NCBI RefSeq assembly: GCF_050947875.1
Contig: NC_134574.1
Span: 103,263,469 to 103,327,468 of the forward strand
From: Dermacentor variabilis
Lineage: Eukaryota; Arthropoda; Arachnida; Ixodida; Ixodidae
Direction of reading: 5' to 3'
Length of the DNA: 64,000 nucleotides
The notes below the pieces were generated by a model. The model did not search any database and was not told the origin of the DNA. It worked only from the letters and a program-made list of their open reading frames with translations. Every line of letters begins with the position of its first letter. Position 1 is the stretch's first letter. The translations under genes were made by a program, and so were the position numbers. Shown piece after piece: positions 11,315 to 23,920 of the stretch.

Positions 11315-12050
11315 GTAAGTGGGCACGATTCGCTCGAAAGGCATCGCATTGGGATCAATAGCAAGGTTAAGCGTTGCATTGAAACTGTCTGGGAATGCTG
11401 GCACAACAAGGAACACCATCAACAGCATTGCAGGTGTCTCATCTCTGTGGTGCTAGAGACGGGACCGAAGAAAGCCATTGGCATTCGTCGGCACCCGAAG
11501 AAAGGAGTGTAGATTTTACCTTGACATTTACTGTCTATTCCACGCAGACCAGTGCACGTGCCAAGGTGCGATATGCACATAAATGTCAGTATTGGAAGGT
11601 TATGTGTGTGCTTTGTGAAGACGTCGTTTGGTGCAGTGCGGATGGAACTGTTTTCGCAGCTGCCGCACGGTGTTTGAAAAGTTGAGAAGTCACCTCGACA
11701 ACTTCATCATTCGCCTGAATTCTGACACCTTTGTTTGCAGCCTCCAGGTTTGTGACGCTGTGTGTGTGAACCAGTCTGAAAAATTGAGCGACACTGCCAT
11801 GCGGTGTCCGAAATTTCAGTCTGTTTATATAGCTCCTGTGGAATAGATGGAGGGCTGCGTGGAAGTCCAAATAATCGAGTACGTCTGATAAATCTGGCGG
11901 TGAGTGTGGTGCTAGTTTCGCAACGATGAAATTTCCGCATCAATGAAATTTCAGTGGTTTCACTGTACTGTTTGAAAATGCGTATAGGGCCTAAAATCGG
12001 GGCCCTTTTCGGTTGTACAGCTCCGAGCAATACTTTTTCATCCCTCGCAG
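11315..12050 (+). other. ATG2 intron 5
   Basis: 736 bases. A sequence ending GGTTTCACTGTAC near 11950-11971 looks like one terminus of a TACAGTGAAACC-type MITE without a visible partner. Nothing else is recognised. Confidence 0.65.
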
Positions 12051-12144
12051 TGTTCTACAAAGAGTCCCAGCTCTCAAAACCAGTGCCATTTGCAAGGGTG
12101 TTTCGAGACCCCAGTGTCAAAGAGGAGGACTTTGACTTGCCCAG
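12051..12144 (+). CDS. ATG2: ATG2 exon 6
   Basis: The acceptor is CTCGCAG and the donor is GTAAGC. It is 94 bases, phase 1 to phase 2. The translation contains FYKESQLSKPVPFARVF followed by an acidic EEDFDLP stretch, comparable to a variable FY-ES block in the family. Confidence 0.83.
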
Positions 12145-15100
12145 GTAAGCGTTCCTCGTTTCGTTGGTGGCTTTGCCATAGATTTTTCGAACAATAGCCC
12201 CGCATGTAGCCATAACGCTCTCTGAACTTTTGTGTGGGCACCTGCTCAATAGCTCTGGGGATGTTGGAAGCGCATGTGTGTTGTTGGAAGCACATGTGTT
12301 ACTCTTGTGACAATCGAGAGTGGGGTGTCCTTACATACTGATGAAAGGGTCCCTGCTCTCTCTAGCAAAAGTCATCCACTACGGTAAAAGCCTTAGGTGT
12401 CGACTAACCAGTAGAGAACTGGAAGGGCTGATCCATCGGAGCGCTCTAACAGGTTCACTCCTCCTGCAGATACTGGGTTATGGTGGACGGTAACGGCTGT
12501 AACAATGCTGGTAGTGGCATTTCGTGACTTCGAAGCAAAAGGAACAGCGTGTTGATTGCATTGCTGCCGACTCGTTACTCCAGCAGATAAGTGAAATATG
12601 GCCAGTCACTGCAACCATATTTGTGTCCCCTCCGGTCAAACTCTGCGTCACAAGATGGCTCCACCAACCTGACTGCTTATGTGTGTACCTCCAGTAACCC
12701 AGCATTCCGTGAATGCTGATATAGGGTGCTTTAGATTTTGCGTACATATACCTACCAGGTTATATGATTTTATCCTAGAGTGCTCGATTTTCCTCACATT
12801 TTTATGAGTACAGTATTGACACCCACATTTTTATGATTTTACATGTTCTGTGTTCAAAATGCGTGCATGCAATGAGCATTGGTTTATGTAGTCACAATAA
12901 CTGCTGCATCTGGCCTATTCCCGGTGCCATTTTGGCAACACTGAATATGTTGACTTGCATTCAAAGTCAGTGATCATTTGGTCAGTGCCATGATCATGAT
13001 CAGTGGCAGCAGCACTCAGTGACTGCTGCTGCAACTTGAAGATAGGCAAAGTATAGATTCCGTTCTGGACAACATTCAAGCAGAGTTCAGCCATCTTCAG
13101 TTAAAAGATCTACTTGCTGATGCAACTTATCAGGAGCGGATTGGTGAGCATTGGTGTGTGGTCTTCGATATTTTGCTGTATGCGAAACTTTCAAAAGTTA
13201 TGCTGGGTATTTTTACAGTCTCATGTAGCAATTCAGAGTGGGGAGGAGTTTTCAGTAAAGTTTTTTAAAAAGGCGCACACCCAGTTTCGTGCCTCTGTCA
13301 GAAAAGGCAGTGGAGTAGTTGTTAGTTGTGAAGTCTGCTTCGGCCTGACTTGAGGAAGTGGCGTTCGACAGGTGCTCGACAAAGACTTTCTCGGACAGGC
13401 TAAAGCTGTGACAGCTGCAGAGCCCAGCTCTCAACGTCCAAGGTGTAATTTTATTTATTTATTTGGTACATACTGGCGGCCTGAGTGTCAGGCCTTCGGC
13501 AGGAATGGGTATGAGTTTGGTGTGACATGCTAGTTGTGCATTTAACCTAACCAAAAAATTTCTGAGCAATAAAACAGTATTTTAGTATCTTTCATGCACT
13601 TTCGGTATTTTTTGGCATCTCTTATAGTATTTTAAGTGGTCTGGGGGTTGATAGGTGTGCGTACGCAAATGGCTTTGGGCACCCAAAGTGCCATGCCCTG
13701 TTTGCATTCTATTTTGTACTTTTTCATTTTCTTCTGTAACCTGGTGGTTTGCATTCACTAACTTTGGGTACGCGTATTCTAAAACGCCCTAATTACACAT
13801 ACGGACAAGGTAAAATTCTCTATTGTCAGCCGCTGATTGACTTGTGTGAGGTGCTGGCTGAATGGAAAGACGCTGGACTTATTCAGGACACCCAACGCGC
13901 GAATTCTCTTCGTCTCGCCAAAATGCGCAGCTGGTTCACGTTTCCGATCGACTAACACTACCTGTAGTCCTCTTTGCACTGCCTAGAGTTGGTGGCACAG
14001 AGTAGTAGTGTGGTTGGCAAGTTCTTTGGTTCTCCGTAGTAGCTTGCAATAGCCCCATTTTTTTATTTCTCGAGTGTGCTTCTCTGCATTGCACACTTGC
14101 CCAACTAATGGTAGCACCAGTCATGGTTCAGATGAAAGCGGGACACAAGCTCCTTATGCTGGGTGCTTGGCTCTTGCACTTGGCTTCATCATGAGAAACA
14201 TGTCTTCAACTTCCATGTCAACAGACTAGCAAACTTTACTCGTACGTGTTGATTGCAAGACTGACTGTGCCACCACTGGCTAGGCAAACTGCTGCACAGG
14301 AAAGCTGGCTTTACAGTCATCTAAACGGTATTTTCTCGGGATTGCACTTCGGGAATTGCTTATGCCAATGAATGGAGCTTCGATAGTGTTGTTTTGCTAA
14401 CGAGGCTGTTGCGAATATTTGATTTGCAATATTGTGCTATTTGGCGTACCCTCCGGTTCAAATTTCAGCATTCGGAATTTTCAAGGTGTTCAAAACAAAC
14501 CAATACAGTCAACGACTGAATTTTCGGACCCCCAATTTTCGGACATGCCTGATATTTCGGACGTCTTCGCGGCACCGCCACGAGCCCCATAGAATCAATG
14601 TATAAGGACATCTGAAGTTTCGGACGCTCGAACCCCCCGCCGTCCAATTTTCGGGACTTTTTGACGCGACGGAAGGTTCTTTGGCTCCTCGCGCAGTGCC
14701 CTTGCAAAGGAAATCGACTTGCAGCCGAAGCATATCATCACTTTGAACCACAACTAGCCGAATCTAGCCATCACACACGATTTGGTCTGGCCACGCTGGC
14801 TATGTTCATCGCCGCAAATGGCCGCACTTCCGTCTCCGGCAGAGTTTCCGGAGCGGCGTCATTGTTTGTTTACGCAGGCCACGTTTTGGCTAGCGTGTTG
14901 TGTGGTTGTGCTGTTGTGTCGAGTGTGCTCTGCGACGCTAGGCCTAGGTGCTTCAACGCTCGTCAGCGAACTCCACTATTCGCAACTTGAGGATTTCGCT
15001 TGACTTCGATGGCCCCCACTCTGTCTTCGTCGTCCTCGCCGATGGCGTCGAAGCGCGAAAAGCAGTACCATCGGACGACGTGATCAACGACCTCCGCTCT

Positions 15101-16585
15101 GCTGGGGTTTCCATACCCACGGAAATAACTTTTGAATAGTTTGTTGACGCTGACAACGAGCTCGCTTTCTACGCAGAACTGACTGACGAGGAAATAGTCC
15201 ATCAGGTTGTGGGGGGATTCAGAAGACTCTGATGTTGAAAATGAGGAGCCAATGCCTGCGCCGCCTACAAGCGCCGAGTTGACGCGAGCACTGTTGACTC
15301 TTTCATCGCTGTACAGTGCTGACATGAACCTTGCTCAGATCGAGGCGAATATGATCGCATGCAACCGGAACGCCGTCCAAACAACAATCAACAAGTTCTC
15401 CAAGCCACTGCAGCAATAACAGCGCCTGCCCGACGATGCACACGTACATAATAAACCGGCAGTCGGCTGCATACAGAGTTTTTGAACGCCTCTTTTTATG
15501 GCCACTTCACTGATGCTGTGGCAGGGTTTTGGAAGCCTGTTGCTTCGCCCTTTACCTCTAGATCCGTGAAAAAAAAGAAAAAAGGTGAGTTTTTTTGCAT
15601 GCATTCATTTTTTCGGACTGCCTGAATTTTCGGACGTTTTTACGTTCCCTAGAGGAAACGAAAAATCTGTCGTTGACTGTATATAAATGTCAAAACATGC
15701 GATAAAAATTTGTTTTGACGTGCATGTCACATCGCCAGTCATACTGCTCGCATATCACATTGCCATTGAGATTGCGACAACACGCAACACACATTGTGCT
15801 GTGTTATTGGTGCGTGTGAAACGTCCCCATGGCCTCAAATGTCCAGAAATTTAATGTAGAGCGAACCACAAGACTGAGCAAAAGTAGGAAAATTTTCTTT
15901 ACTAACGGCTGACGTTCTAAAAGATGCTAAACTTAGTTTTGCAAGACATATCTGAATAACAGCACTTCGAAAATGAACTATAATTCGGGATTAAATGGCT
16001 TCAATTTTTCGAAGTTAAGGCCTCCCTTTTTCTCTGGATCTGTCAACTTCTAGCTATATTGTGAAGAGTTGATACAACTTCCATAACTATTGGAACTGTT
16101 CACTTTGGGTTTATACAATACTATCACTATTCCCTTCACGTTCGCTTTCAACCCAAAAATTTATATTTACACGAGCATATTAACAACTGTGTAATGCCCA
16201 CCATATCTTATGTGCTATGCTGAATTTGATAACCCAGAACTCAGATTTAAGCTTGGGAAGCTCGGTGTGTAGACTATAGTAGTGCCGATGAGACGATGGA
16301 GCGAGTGTTGTTGTGAATAGTTCAGCAAACCATTCATTGATTCACTATACTGATATACCGAACTTAAATATTTTCGTTCTTTATTTGCCCAAACGTACTT
16401 TCCATGGCCAGAAATAAAGGTAAACAGGTTGCTGTAATATTCTTTTGTGTGGAACTGTGTGGGCATTACAGGGTTAAGCGGCCTTCCAACATAATTTAGA
16501 ATTTTTGTCTAGCATCTCTATGAAGCCGATTGACGAGTCAGTCCCCTAACTTACGACGGTTATTCCTGTGTCCCTACCATTGCAG
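12145..16585 (+). other. ATG2 intron 6
   Basis: 4.4 kb. It contains a minus-strand LINE tail fragment at about 13449-13502 (TTTATTTATTTGG followed by AGGCCTTCGGCAGG) and the Tigger derivative at 14506-15679. The stretches 12145-13440, 13510-14500 and 15680-16585 show nothing I can name. Confidence 0.65.
14506..15679 (+). mobile_element. Tigger-type deletion derivative, family C (TIR CAGTCAACGAC)
   Basis: Inverted termini CAGTCAACGAC and GTCGTTGACTG are flanked by TA. Subterminal TTTTCGGAC words repeat at both ends. A + strand frame at 15207-15419 ends LAQIEANMIACNRNAVQTTI then NKFSKPLQQ and a stop. This is the C-terminal form of Tc5/Tigger transposases; the upstream 15015-15206 carries ADNELAFYAELTDEEIVHQV in a shifted frame. 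The DNA-binding and catalytic domains are absent. Confidence 0.8.
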
Positions 16586-16832
16586 CCTGAGGATCTCCAT
16601 CAGTCCCAGCAATGAACCTTCGCCTTTGGAGACGGAACTGTGCGAGGAGAGCATGATGCCGTCCACGATGTTCGAGACGCTGCGGATGATGCCTCAACAG
16701 AATGATGCGGGCTCGCCCTTCACCGTCCACTGCCTCTGCTACGACAACAACGAGATCAGCCCTCCCCGCACGACGCGGCTGCAGGAGCAACAGCAGCGAC
16801 AGGAGGCCAAGGAAAACGCCGAGAGTGACAAG
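16586..16832 (+). CDS. ATG2: ATG2 exon 7
   Basis: The acceptor is ATTGCAG and the donor is GTAATG. It is 247 bases, entering in phase 2 and leaving in phase 0. It encodes SLRISISPSNEPSPLETELC and a glutamine/glutamate-rich end, a low-conservation, probably flexible linker of the rod. The call rests on frame continuity between exons 6 and 8. Confidence 0.85.
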
Positions 16833-17546
16833 GTAATGGTTGTCCAGCCCATGGCTTTCTGGCAAAGTTACCAGACGGCACCCTGGCAGTGCCATGGTTC
16901 TGCTACCGGGGTAACAATTGGTATCCTGCATGGATTTGTCTGATTGTGCTCGTGGCTTCAAACGTTCTTGTGGCTTCATTTATATGCTTTGTCTGCCTTT
17001 AAAGCAGTCCCACTTTTCTAAGTACAGAAGGCATTAAGACAGTGTGCACACGCATAACCATTGCAAATCACTGAATTATTAGTTGAAAACGATCAACTTG
17101 CAAAGCCACTAAGCAGTTTGAAGTCGGAAGGACCAGGTTTAGGCAAACCCAGGTATGTGCTAACCATTTTCATGCTCCAGTAATTTCTGGGTGCCTAAAA
17201 TGGTCATCGGGGACTGCTGTAAACTTCGTAAGAGCATTTCTGTTTGATTGTCAAACAGATAGCTCTTGATGTGGCTGTAGGCAACCAGCACTGAAAATTT
17301 GCATGCCAGCAGCAGCACCGTAACGCACAGCCTAGAGGGCAGAGGAATGTTTTTGGTAGGATATGGTTCGATTTTATGTAAGCAAATTAGCTGTTCATCA
17401 TAGGGCATGTTTCCAGTGTCTCACTTTACTTGGCACAATCATGCTAGAATAAAAATGGAGAAAAAGAAATGTAAAAAAAAAAAAGAATGTAGGAGCACAC
17501 AAGCTCCTCATAGTGCCTCCTTCTCAGTGCTGGTTCCTGATTCCAG

Positions 17547-19050
17547 GTGTATCTTTTGAGTCGCTTAACAGAATATTTAAAAAGTCGCTGTGTCATAGGC
17601 ACAAATCTAGCCATTGAGCTAGATTACTTAGAGGTGATTGCTCACTCGGGAATAACAGTACTTTTCATCAAAGATGAAGGAGCTATCTTGCTTGAAAAGC
17701 TTGCGGCCCTTTATACAAAATGTCTCACGATTTCAAAGGTTCCAGAGAACTGGAAGACTGCCAACATTACACTAATCCACAAGAAAAGAGACGTTAAATA
17801 ATTGAAAAATTATAGGCCCATTAGCTTACTCTCAGTATTGTATAAAATATTCACCAATATAATTTCCAATAGAATAAGGGCAACACTTTACTTCAGTCAG
17901 CCAAGGGAACAGGCTGGCTTCAGGATTGTACAATGGGCACTGTACAATGGATTGAGAAATAAGGAGAAATCTGCAGAGTACAATCAACCACTCTATATGG
18001 CTTTGTTAGCTTATGAAAAAGCATTTGATTCAGTAGAGATACCAGCAGTCATAAAGGCGTTGGCTAATTAAAGAGTGCAGGAGGCATATGTAAATATCTT
18101 GGGCAAAAGCAACAAAGCCACCTTGCTTCTCCACAAGAAAAATAGAAAATTACCTATCAAGAAAGCTGTATATGGTAATCTCTCTGATGCTATTCCCTGC
18201 ATGCTTTGATGAAGTCTGGGGAGGCTTAGGTGTAAGACAGACAGCGAATATATAAACAGCCTTTTGATCTGCAGTTGACGTTGTCCTGTTCAGCATCACT
18301 GGGGATTAATTACAGCAAATGATTGAGGACCTTAACCGAAAAGGTGTAAGACTGGGATTGACGATTAATATGCAGAAGACAAAGATAATGATCAGTAGAC
18401 TAGCTAGAGAACACGAGTTCAAGATCGCAAGTCAGCCTGTAGAGTCTGTTAAGGAGTGTTTACCTAGGTCAATTACTCATGGGGGGACCCTGATCATGAG
18501 AAGGAAATTCACAGACGAATAAAAATAGGTTGGAGTGCATACGGCAGACATCGTCAGATCTTGACTGTAAGCTTACCACTGTCATTGGAAAGAAAGATGC
18601 ACAATCAATTCTGCCAATGCTAACATATAAGGAAGAAACTTGGAGGTTGACAAGGAAGCTCGAGAACAAGTTAAGGACGGTGCAAAGAGCAGGGGAACGA
18701 AAAATGTTAGGCCTAATCTTAAGAGACTGGAAGAAAGCGATGTGGGATCAGAGAGCAAGTGGGGATAGCCGACATTCTAATTGACATGAAGAGAAAGAAA
18801 TGGAGCTGGGCAGGTCATGTAATGCGCAGGTTAGATAACCGTTGGATCATTAATGTTACAGAATGGGTACCAAGAGAATGGAAACGCAGTAGAGGATGGC
18901 GGAAGACTAGTTGGTGCGATTAAATTAGGAAATTCGCGGGCGCTAGTTGGAATCGGTTGGCACAGGACAGGGGTGGTGGGAGATCGCAGGGAGAGACCTT
19001 CGTCCCGCAGTGGACATAACAGGCTGATGATGGTGATGATGACTCAGTGC
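17547..19050 (+). mobile_element. 5'-truncated, decayed RTE-clade LINE (reverse transcriptase remnant)
   Basis: Frames in order match a reverse transcriptase: LAALYTKCLTISKVPENWKT and LIHKK (17690-17800), then a stop, then NYRPISLLSVLYKIFTNIIS (17802 on), LYMALLAYEKAFDSVEIPAV (about 17990-18045), a damaged YADD-region SADVVLFS, MIEDLN...INMQKTKIM (18319 on) and a C-terminal MLTYKEETWRLTRKLENKL (18620 on). Several stops and deletions break it. The 3' end is a GATGATGGTGATGATGA tail near 19022-19042, typical of RTE elements. It is a dead copy in sense orientation relative to ATG2. Confidence 0.88.
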
Positions 19051-19218
19051 TGGACATTATTACACTGGAAAATAAAATGCATCATTTAATTATTAAGGAA
19101 ATTTCACTAATCATTTTAACTAATTAATTTCTGTGTGCATAGTGCATTATATCAGAATTGAACCCAGTTATGTCACAAAAGCCCATCCACTTGGAAAAAG
19201 TGAAACTAGCACCAGTTC

Positions 19219-19340
19219 CAATAAGCACTGTAAATCTAGTGGTAAATATGCACTGTTCCACTTTTTTAATAGAATGCATCAATAAGCACTGTAAAACTAG
19301 TGGTAAATATGCACTGTTCCACTTTTTTAATAGAATGCAT
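19219..19340. repeat. 61-base tandem duplication
   Basis: Positions 19219-19279 and 19280-19340 are near-identical (CAATAAGCACTG...AGAATGCAT); I see one base difference (AATCTAG versus AAACTAG). It looks recent and is unrelated to the neighbouring elements. Confidence 0.92.
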
Positions 19341-19670
19341 TTGGTTGCAAACTTTTGGAATACATATCTTGAAACTGGTGTTATCCTAAGACTTAGTTCA
19401 AGGTGGAAATGACTTTTGAAGTCGCCAGCTACAATAAGTAAATTTTAATATGGGCCATAAGGTAATTAACAGGAAAGAAAATTAGTGAATGCTTGTTAAT
19501 TACCTTAGCTCATTTACTTACCTAATGAGTTGATGTTCGTTTTGAATGCTCGTGTAAATATGTTCGCCCCTTAGAGTAATCTAGCTCAAAGAATTGTGCT
19601 ATATGTTGCACACCATTTAAAATCCTACATGCCATTTAAAAAAAAAACGTTGGGTGAGTTAAATTTTTAA

Positions 19671-20595
19671 CCCTTTGAGGGTCTATTTTTTTTTCGCCAT
19701 ATGGCGACCGCCGAGGGTCGATTTTTTTTTTATTGCAGATTCCAATTCTTCTTAGGGACTTATTTCGAAAAAAATTTACCGTAATTTTTCTAGGGTGACT
19801 GTAAAGGGAGAAAAAAATATTTTGCGTTGATAGTATGCACTCTTCATTCATGAATAACAACAATAAAAAAGGAAATAAACCTATCAGAATTAAAAAAATT
19901 GATGCATATTTATGCACAGAGTTCAAGGCTTTGAAAATCCACACATGAGAATATTTCGCAAGCCTCAAATGTTCCTGCTCTTACATTAATACGTACGTCC
20001 ATAGTGTAATCGAACTGCGTAGGTGCGTGCACTCGTGAAAACTGTTTGGTTGTGTGCCCATCAAAAAAAGCAACACGTGTGACGAACTTAGGCTAATCTT
20101 CATCTTATCGCCAGCCAGCTAGGGCAATTAGTTTTCGCGAGTCTTCAAAAAAAAAAGAAAAGGAAACGCATGCACGGCGGCATCCTTCCCATGCGCACCC
20201 CTGTGAGCACTTAACGAGCGAGAAACAAGCAGTCGCTCTTTGAGCGATTAGGAATGAGATAGCCATCACTTTTGCAAGCGCAAGAAGCCAAAACCGCCCG
20301 TGAAACAGAACCCAAACCGCGGCCCACTTGCGCGTGCGCCAATGCGCGAGTGGTAGCATATAGACACATGGGAGCAAACTAGCGCTAAAACAAACCATGC
20401 AACGAAAACCGAGAGAGGGAGGCATGCAAAAAAAATTCCCTGTATCCCCACACAGTGGCAGCACATGACAGAAAAGAAAAAGTTAGGAAATTGGCGTGCT
20501 TTTTAAACATACAGACGGCACCGTAAATATACGGCATCAACCATTTTCGGACTTGTTCGCGGCGCCGTATATTTACGTCATTGACCGTCAAAGGG
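19671..20595. mobile_element. piggyBac-like MITE (TTAA target, TIR CCCTTTGAGGGTC)
   Basis: The left end is TTAA then CCCTTTGAGGGTC. The right end is GACCGTCAAAGGG followed by ATAA, probably a mutated TTAA. The termini match at 12 of 13 bases. Just inside the right end an inverted pair CCGTAAATATACGG / CCGTATATTTACG can fold. I see no transposase coding sequence. The TTAA target suggests piggyBac-superfamily mobilisation. Confidence 0.72.
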
Positions 20596-21649
20596 ATAAT
20601 TGCTGCAATAAAGGTAGCAAACCTTTTTGCAGAGTTTTGTACCCACGTGATGTTGACAGGATTTGCATTGTGCAGCCTCCTTTCCCAAGGTTGGTCACCC
20701 ATGTGCTCCTTTTTTATCTGTCTGCAACTGCAGGGCTTCAACAGCACGTGTGACTTGCACAAGTAGCCACATACATTAGTGCTCTCAATCCATACCTAAG
20801 CAGACTCGCACGATCACCGGCTTGAAGCAAAGCTCCCGCGTTTGGTTTTTCATTGTCCCTTCAAGGCACATTGTATTCACATTGTTGGATGTGTAGGGTT
20901 CCCAGAGCTTTGTGGCACCAGGTGGTGCCATGTTTTTGCGGCTCTATTTATTTAGTGTGTTGCCAGATGGGCGATGCAAGTTTTTAAGACAGATTCGAAG
21001 GACACCTAAATGCCAGGGGATTGTGGGTGATAACGGGCATCTGCGGGAAGTTGCCCAGGGCAGGCCTGGAGAGTAATTGCGAGCTGAACTGGTCATGTTG
21101 TTACTCTTGCTTGGTTTTTCTTGGTTAGGTTTCCACTTTTTAAGAAGTTTTGTCCTGCCATTGCCTTTTAGCCTGCCGATACGTATAAATGTATTGCAGT
21201 TCACAGAATACCAGTTTACCAAACGTGTTTGTGGTTGTTCTGGTGATGCCATGGTGGTTGCTCTGGTGACGACGTGCCACCTCGCAGCGAAGAAGGCCAA
21301 CACTGTTCTACTTAGCTGCTGGTGTAAAGGATCTAAAGAATTGGCAGCGACATATTCGTTAACATGAAGTCAGTTCTTTTACTTTGGCGAAAACGCCCAT
21401 ATGGCAGAATAATTTCTGTAACGTGTTGCGATTGAACAAAAGCATTGCAAGATGTGGCTACCCATCACAGCTGTCCATGGTGCCAGTAACCTGGCCTTCC
21501 ATTAATGTATTAAGCTTAAAACTCAAATAAATGTTGTCGTTATTTTGTGTACTTGGAACTTACGGCCGAGCGGTAGGCTCGCTGCAACGTGTGCACAAAA
21601 AAGCGGGACGAATCGTTCAACTCTTGGCGCACTCCTTCTCGCATCGCAG

Positions 21650-21792
21650 TTGGTCCAGCCAGGTGACAAGGCGACACTTCGCTCCTTCATTGACAAGGCA
21701 GCCAGCAACTGCCGCATTCAGCTGGAGTTCCTGCTGCCATCGCTGGAGGTGACCATGCCTGACAAGCGGTTATACGAACTCATCTACAACCG
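21650..21792 (+). CDS. ATG2: ATG2 exon 8
   Basis: The acceptor is CATCGCAG and the donor is GTGAGG. It is 143 bases, phase 0 to phase 2. The translation includes ASNCRIQLEFLLPSLEVTMP then DKRLYELIYNR. This matches the family pattern NCRFTLELNFPSVYMVLP...YEKLYNR immediately before the LLWEP block. Confidence 0.94.
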
Positions 21793-22444
21793 GTGAGGTG
21801 GTGCAAACGGGTGCCGCGATTTGACGTACTCGGCTGCCCAGCCGACTGGGCTGGTCGTTGTTTCTCCGCGACTTCTCGACTCGGGTCTGCGCAAATCTGC
21901 CAAGTGTAATGGAGAATTTTCGTCTGCTCAACCAGCGTACAGATTGGGTGGGTGACGATATTTTCTTTTAACGAAAACTTCCTGCACCTTGTGGAATACC
22001 GCACGTCTGTGCACTTTGTACACATGTCGTGGCTTTGTGTGAAGTCCTGTCACTGGCCACAGATGCCAGTTGTAAAGCAGTGATGGCAAAGCGTGGGCAT
22101 CGAAGGATTCAACAAGGAGCACATGCTCGGCTATTGCTGCACAGAGTAGTGTTAATTGTTCAGGCTTTCACTAAGCTAAGGAAATGCGATGGTGATGCTG
22201 ATAGCATAAACCGCAAATTAAGCGGGACTTTAGTACAGTCAAATCTCGATATAACGAAGCCATAATTGCAGTGAGAAACTCGTTTAACCCTTTAGGTGCC
22301 GTGCCTAAGTATGCTCGTCTGGCCACTGATGCACACACCTGGCCGTGCTAAAGAATTCACAAATGTGAGAACTGGCTGCATCGTCTACTCTGGTTAACTA
22401 ATTTAGTTAGAATTTAGTTAGCTAATTAAGCTAGAAAATTTTAT

Positions 22445-22690
22445 CAACCCGCCGTGGTTGCTCAGTGGCTATAGTGTTGCGCTGCTAAGCACAAGGTCGC
22501 GGGATAAATCCCGGCGACGGTGGCCACATTTTGATAGGGGCAAAATTTAGACACCTGTGTGCCCTGGTGTACTTAGATTTAGGTGCACATTTAAAGAACC
22601 CCAGGTGGTCAAAGTTAATCCAGAGTCCCCTACTACAGCGTGCCTCATAATCAGATCGTGGTGTTGGCATGTAAAACCCCATAATTTAAA
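22445..22690 (+). repeat. Ruka-like tRNA-derived SINE, copy A
   Basis: A head like a tRNA promoter (GGTTGCTCAGTGGCTATAG as A box, GGGATAAATCCC as B box) is followed by the body words AGAACCCCAGGTGGTC and GTAAAACCCCATAATTTA shared with the other copies. It is flanked by the 10-base target duplication AAAATTTTAT at 22435-22444 and 22691-22700. The family resembles Ruka, reported from ixodid ticks; its movement depends on LINE machinery. Confidence 0.9.
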
Positions 22691-23097
22691 AAAATTTTAT
22701 GCTAGGTTTCATTAGTATATGACAGATTGTGCAAAAAACTTATCAAGTGTCAATGCTGCTTGTCGCTGTCGTTTTAAAACTTAGTGGACCAGCACAATAA
22801 GCACATGCAATTTTTCAATGGTGCAGCAACTCAAGAACTTGGGTGTCCACATTATGCTGTATGAAGCCATGTTTTCTGAGGAACATTGATTGTCACGACT
22901 CTTAATACTTGTTATATAGCATGTTAATTTCAAATATGCTAGTGTGTTACCTAGACATAAATTGAATTTGTTGCACTTCAGAAAATCACCCGGCAGCCAA
23001 ATGATCAAGTTTCAGACTTTGTCATTTTGAAGTTCAACAGTTCCAACAGCAGAAAATACCTTTCAGGTTCCTAGAGCAGATAGGAATGGTGCCAGTA

Positions 23098-23552
23098 CAG
23101 TAAATCCTTGTTATTATGAATGCCACATTAACAAACTTTTATGACATTTCCTGCTGACTGCTTACAGTTCCAAAGTACAAATATTTCAGTGCTATGAACA
23201 TTATAATACTGAACTCTTCAGAATAACGAATGTTATTCAGTTTCCATGTCATGTTAATGCTTCAGTACTACGAATTAATATTAAGAATTCTGGGGATTCT
23301 TAAATTTCCATCTATCCTTCACGGCAGCCGGAACAGTAGGCTAACAAGCGACAAGGTGCATGGGTTTGGAAAACCTGAGATGGCGTCGGAGGAGAAAAAC
23401 ATGGGAGGAGACTTTTTTTGTGTTGTTGCGGAGGACATGTCAGGTTGTCAGAGCGCATGCTCCGCCTAGACAGGTGTTGCCTAGAACGACCGTTCAGAAT
23501 AACTAACGATTTGCTGCAGTCCCCTGAAGTTCGTTACATTGAGATTTCACTG
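23098..23552. mobile_element. MITE, pogo/mariner type (TIR CAGTAAATCCTTGTTATTA)
   Basis: A left terminus CAGTAAATCCTTG and a right terminus ending GAGATTTCACTG are imperfect inverted copies. TA flanks both. 455 bases, AT-rich in the left half, with no transposase frame. It sits 136 bases before exon 9. Confidence 0.65.
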
Positions 23553-23688
23553 TACCAGAATTAGTGTGGTATACTACGGAAAGTTGCTGTGTGTTGCAAT
23601 TCAGCCCCGTCAGGAGACGTCTTGGCGGCAATTGGGCACCACTTGTTTGTAACAAAAGCTGGCTGACATAACCGGTCGTCTTTTTCAG

Positions 23689-23876
23689 GCTCACCATGGA
23701 CTTAGTCCTGTGGGAACCGGTCGTCACTAGGCTCAGGGCAAGCGGAGAGTCCTCGCTCATTGCCCCCGGCGGCGATGGCGCTGCATTTTTTCCCGAGATA
23801 CGGGTCCCCGGCCATCTTGCCCAGCAAAGCTCGGTGTTCCAGGAATTCCACATGTGCCGGTCGGGGAATCTGCTTG
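23689..23876 (+). CDS. ATG2: ATG2 exon 9
   Basis: The acceptor is TTTTTCAG and the donor is GTGAGT. It is 188 bases, phase 2 to phase 1. It begins RLTMDLVLWEPVV, matching vertebrate NRINNDLLLWEP, and ends FQEFHMCRSGNLL, matching the family HMCRSAFQLD block. Confidence 0.94.
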
Positions 23877-23920
23877 GTGAGTCAACAAGGGGCAGCGAGT
23901 CATGCCTGTTGAATGTGTTG

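Larger units (their letters stand above)
16833..21649 (+). other. ATG2 intron 7
   Basis: 4.8 kb. It contains a dead RTE-like LINE (17547-19050), a 61-base tandem duplication (19219-19340) and a piggyBac-like MITE (19671-20595). The remainder (16833-17546 and 20600-21649) has no recognised feature. Confidence 0.7.
21793..23688 (+). other. ATG2 intron 8
   Basis: 1.9 kb. It contains a MITE terminus near 22234-22262 (ACAGTCAAATCTCGATATAA), a Ruka-like SINE at 22445-22690 and a MITE at 23098-23552. Confidence 0.7.

Noticed and set aside
22460..22515. tRNA gene (A and B boxes present)
   Set aside because: The boxes belong to the head of a SINE with target duplications; the same head recurs at 40603, 48121 and 60756.
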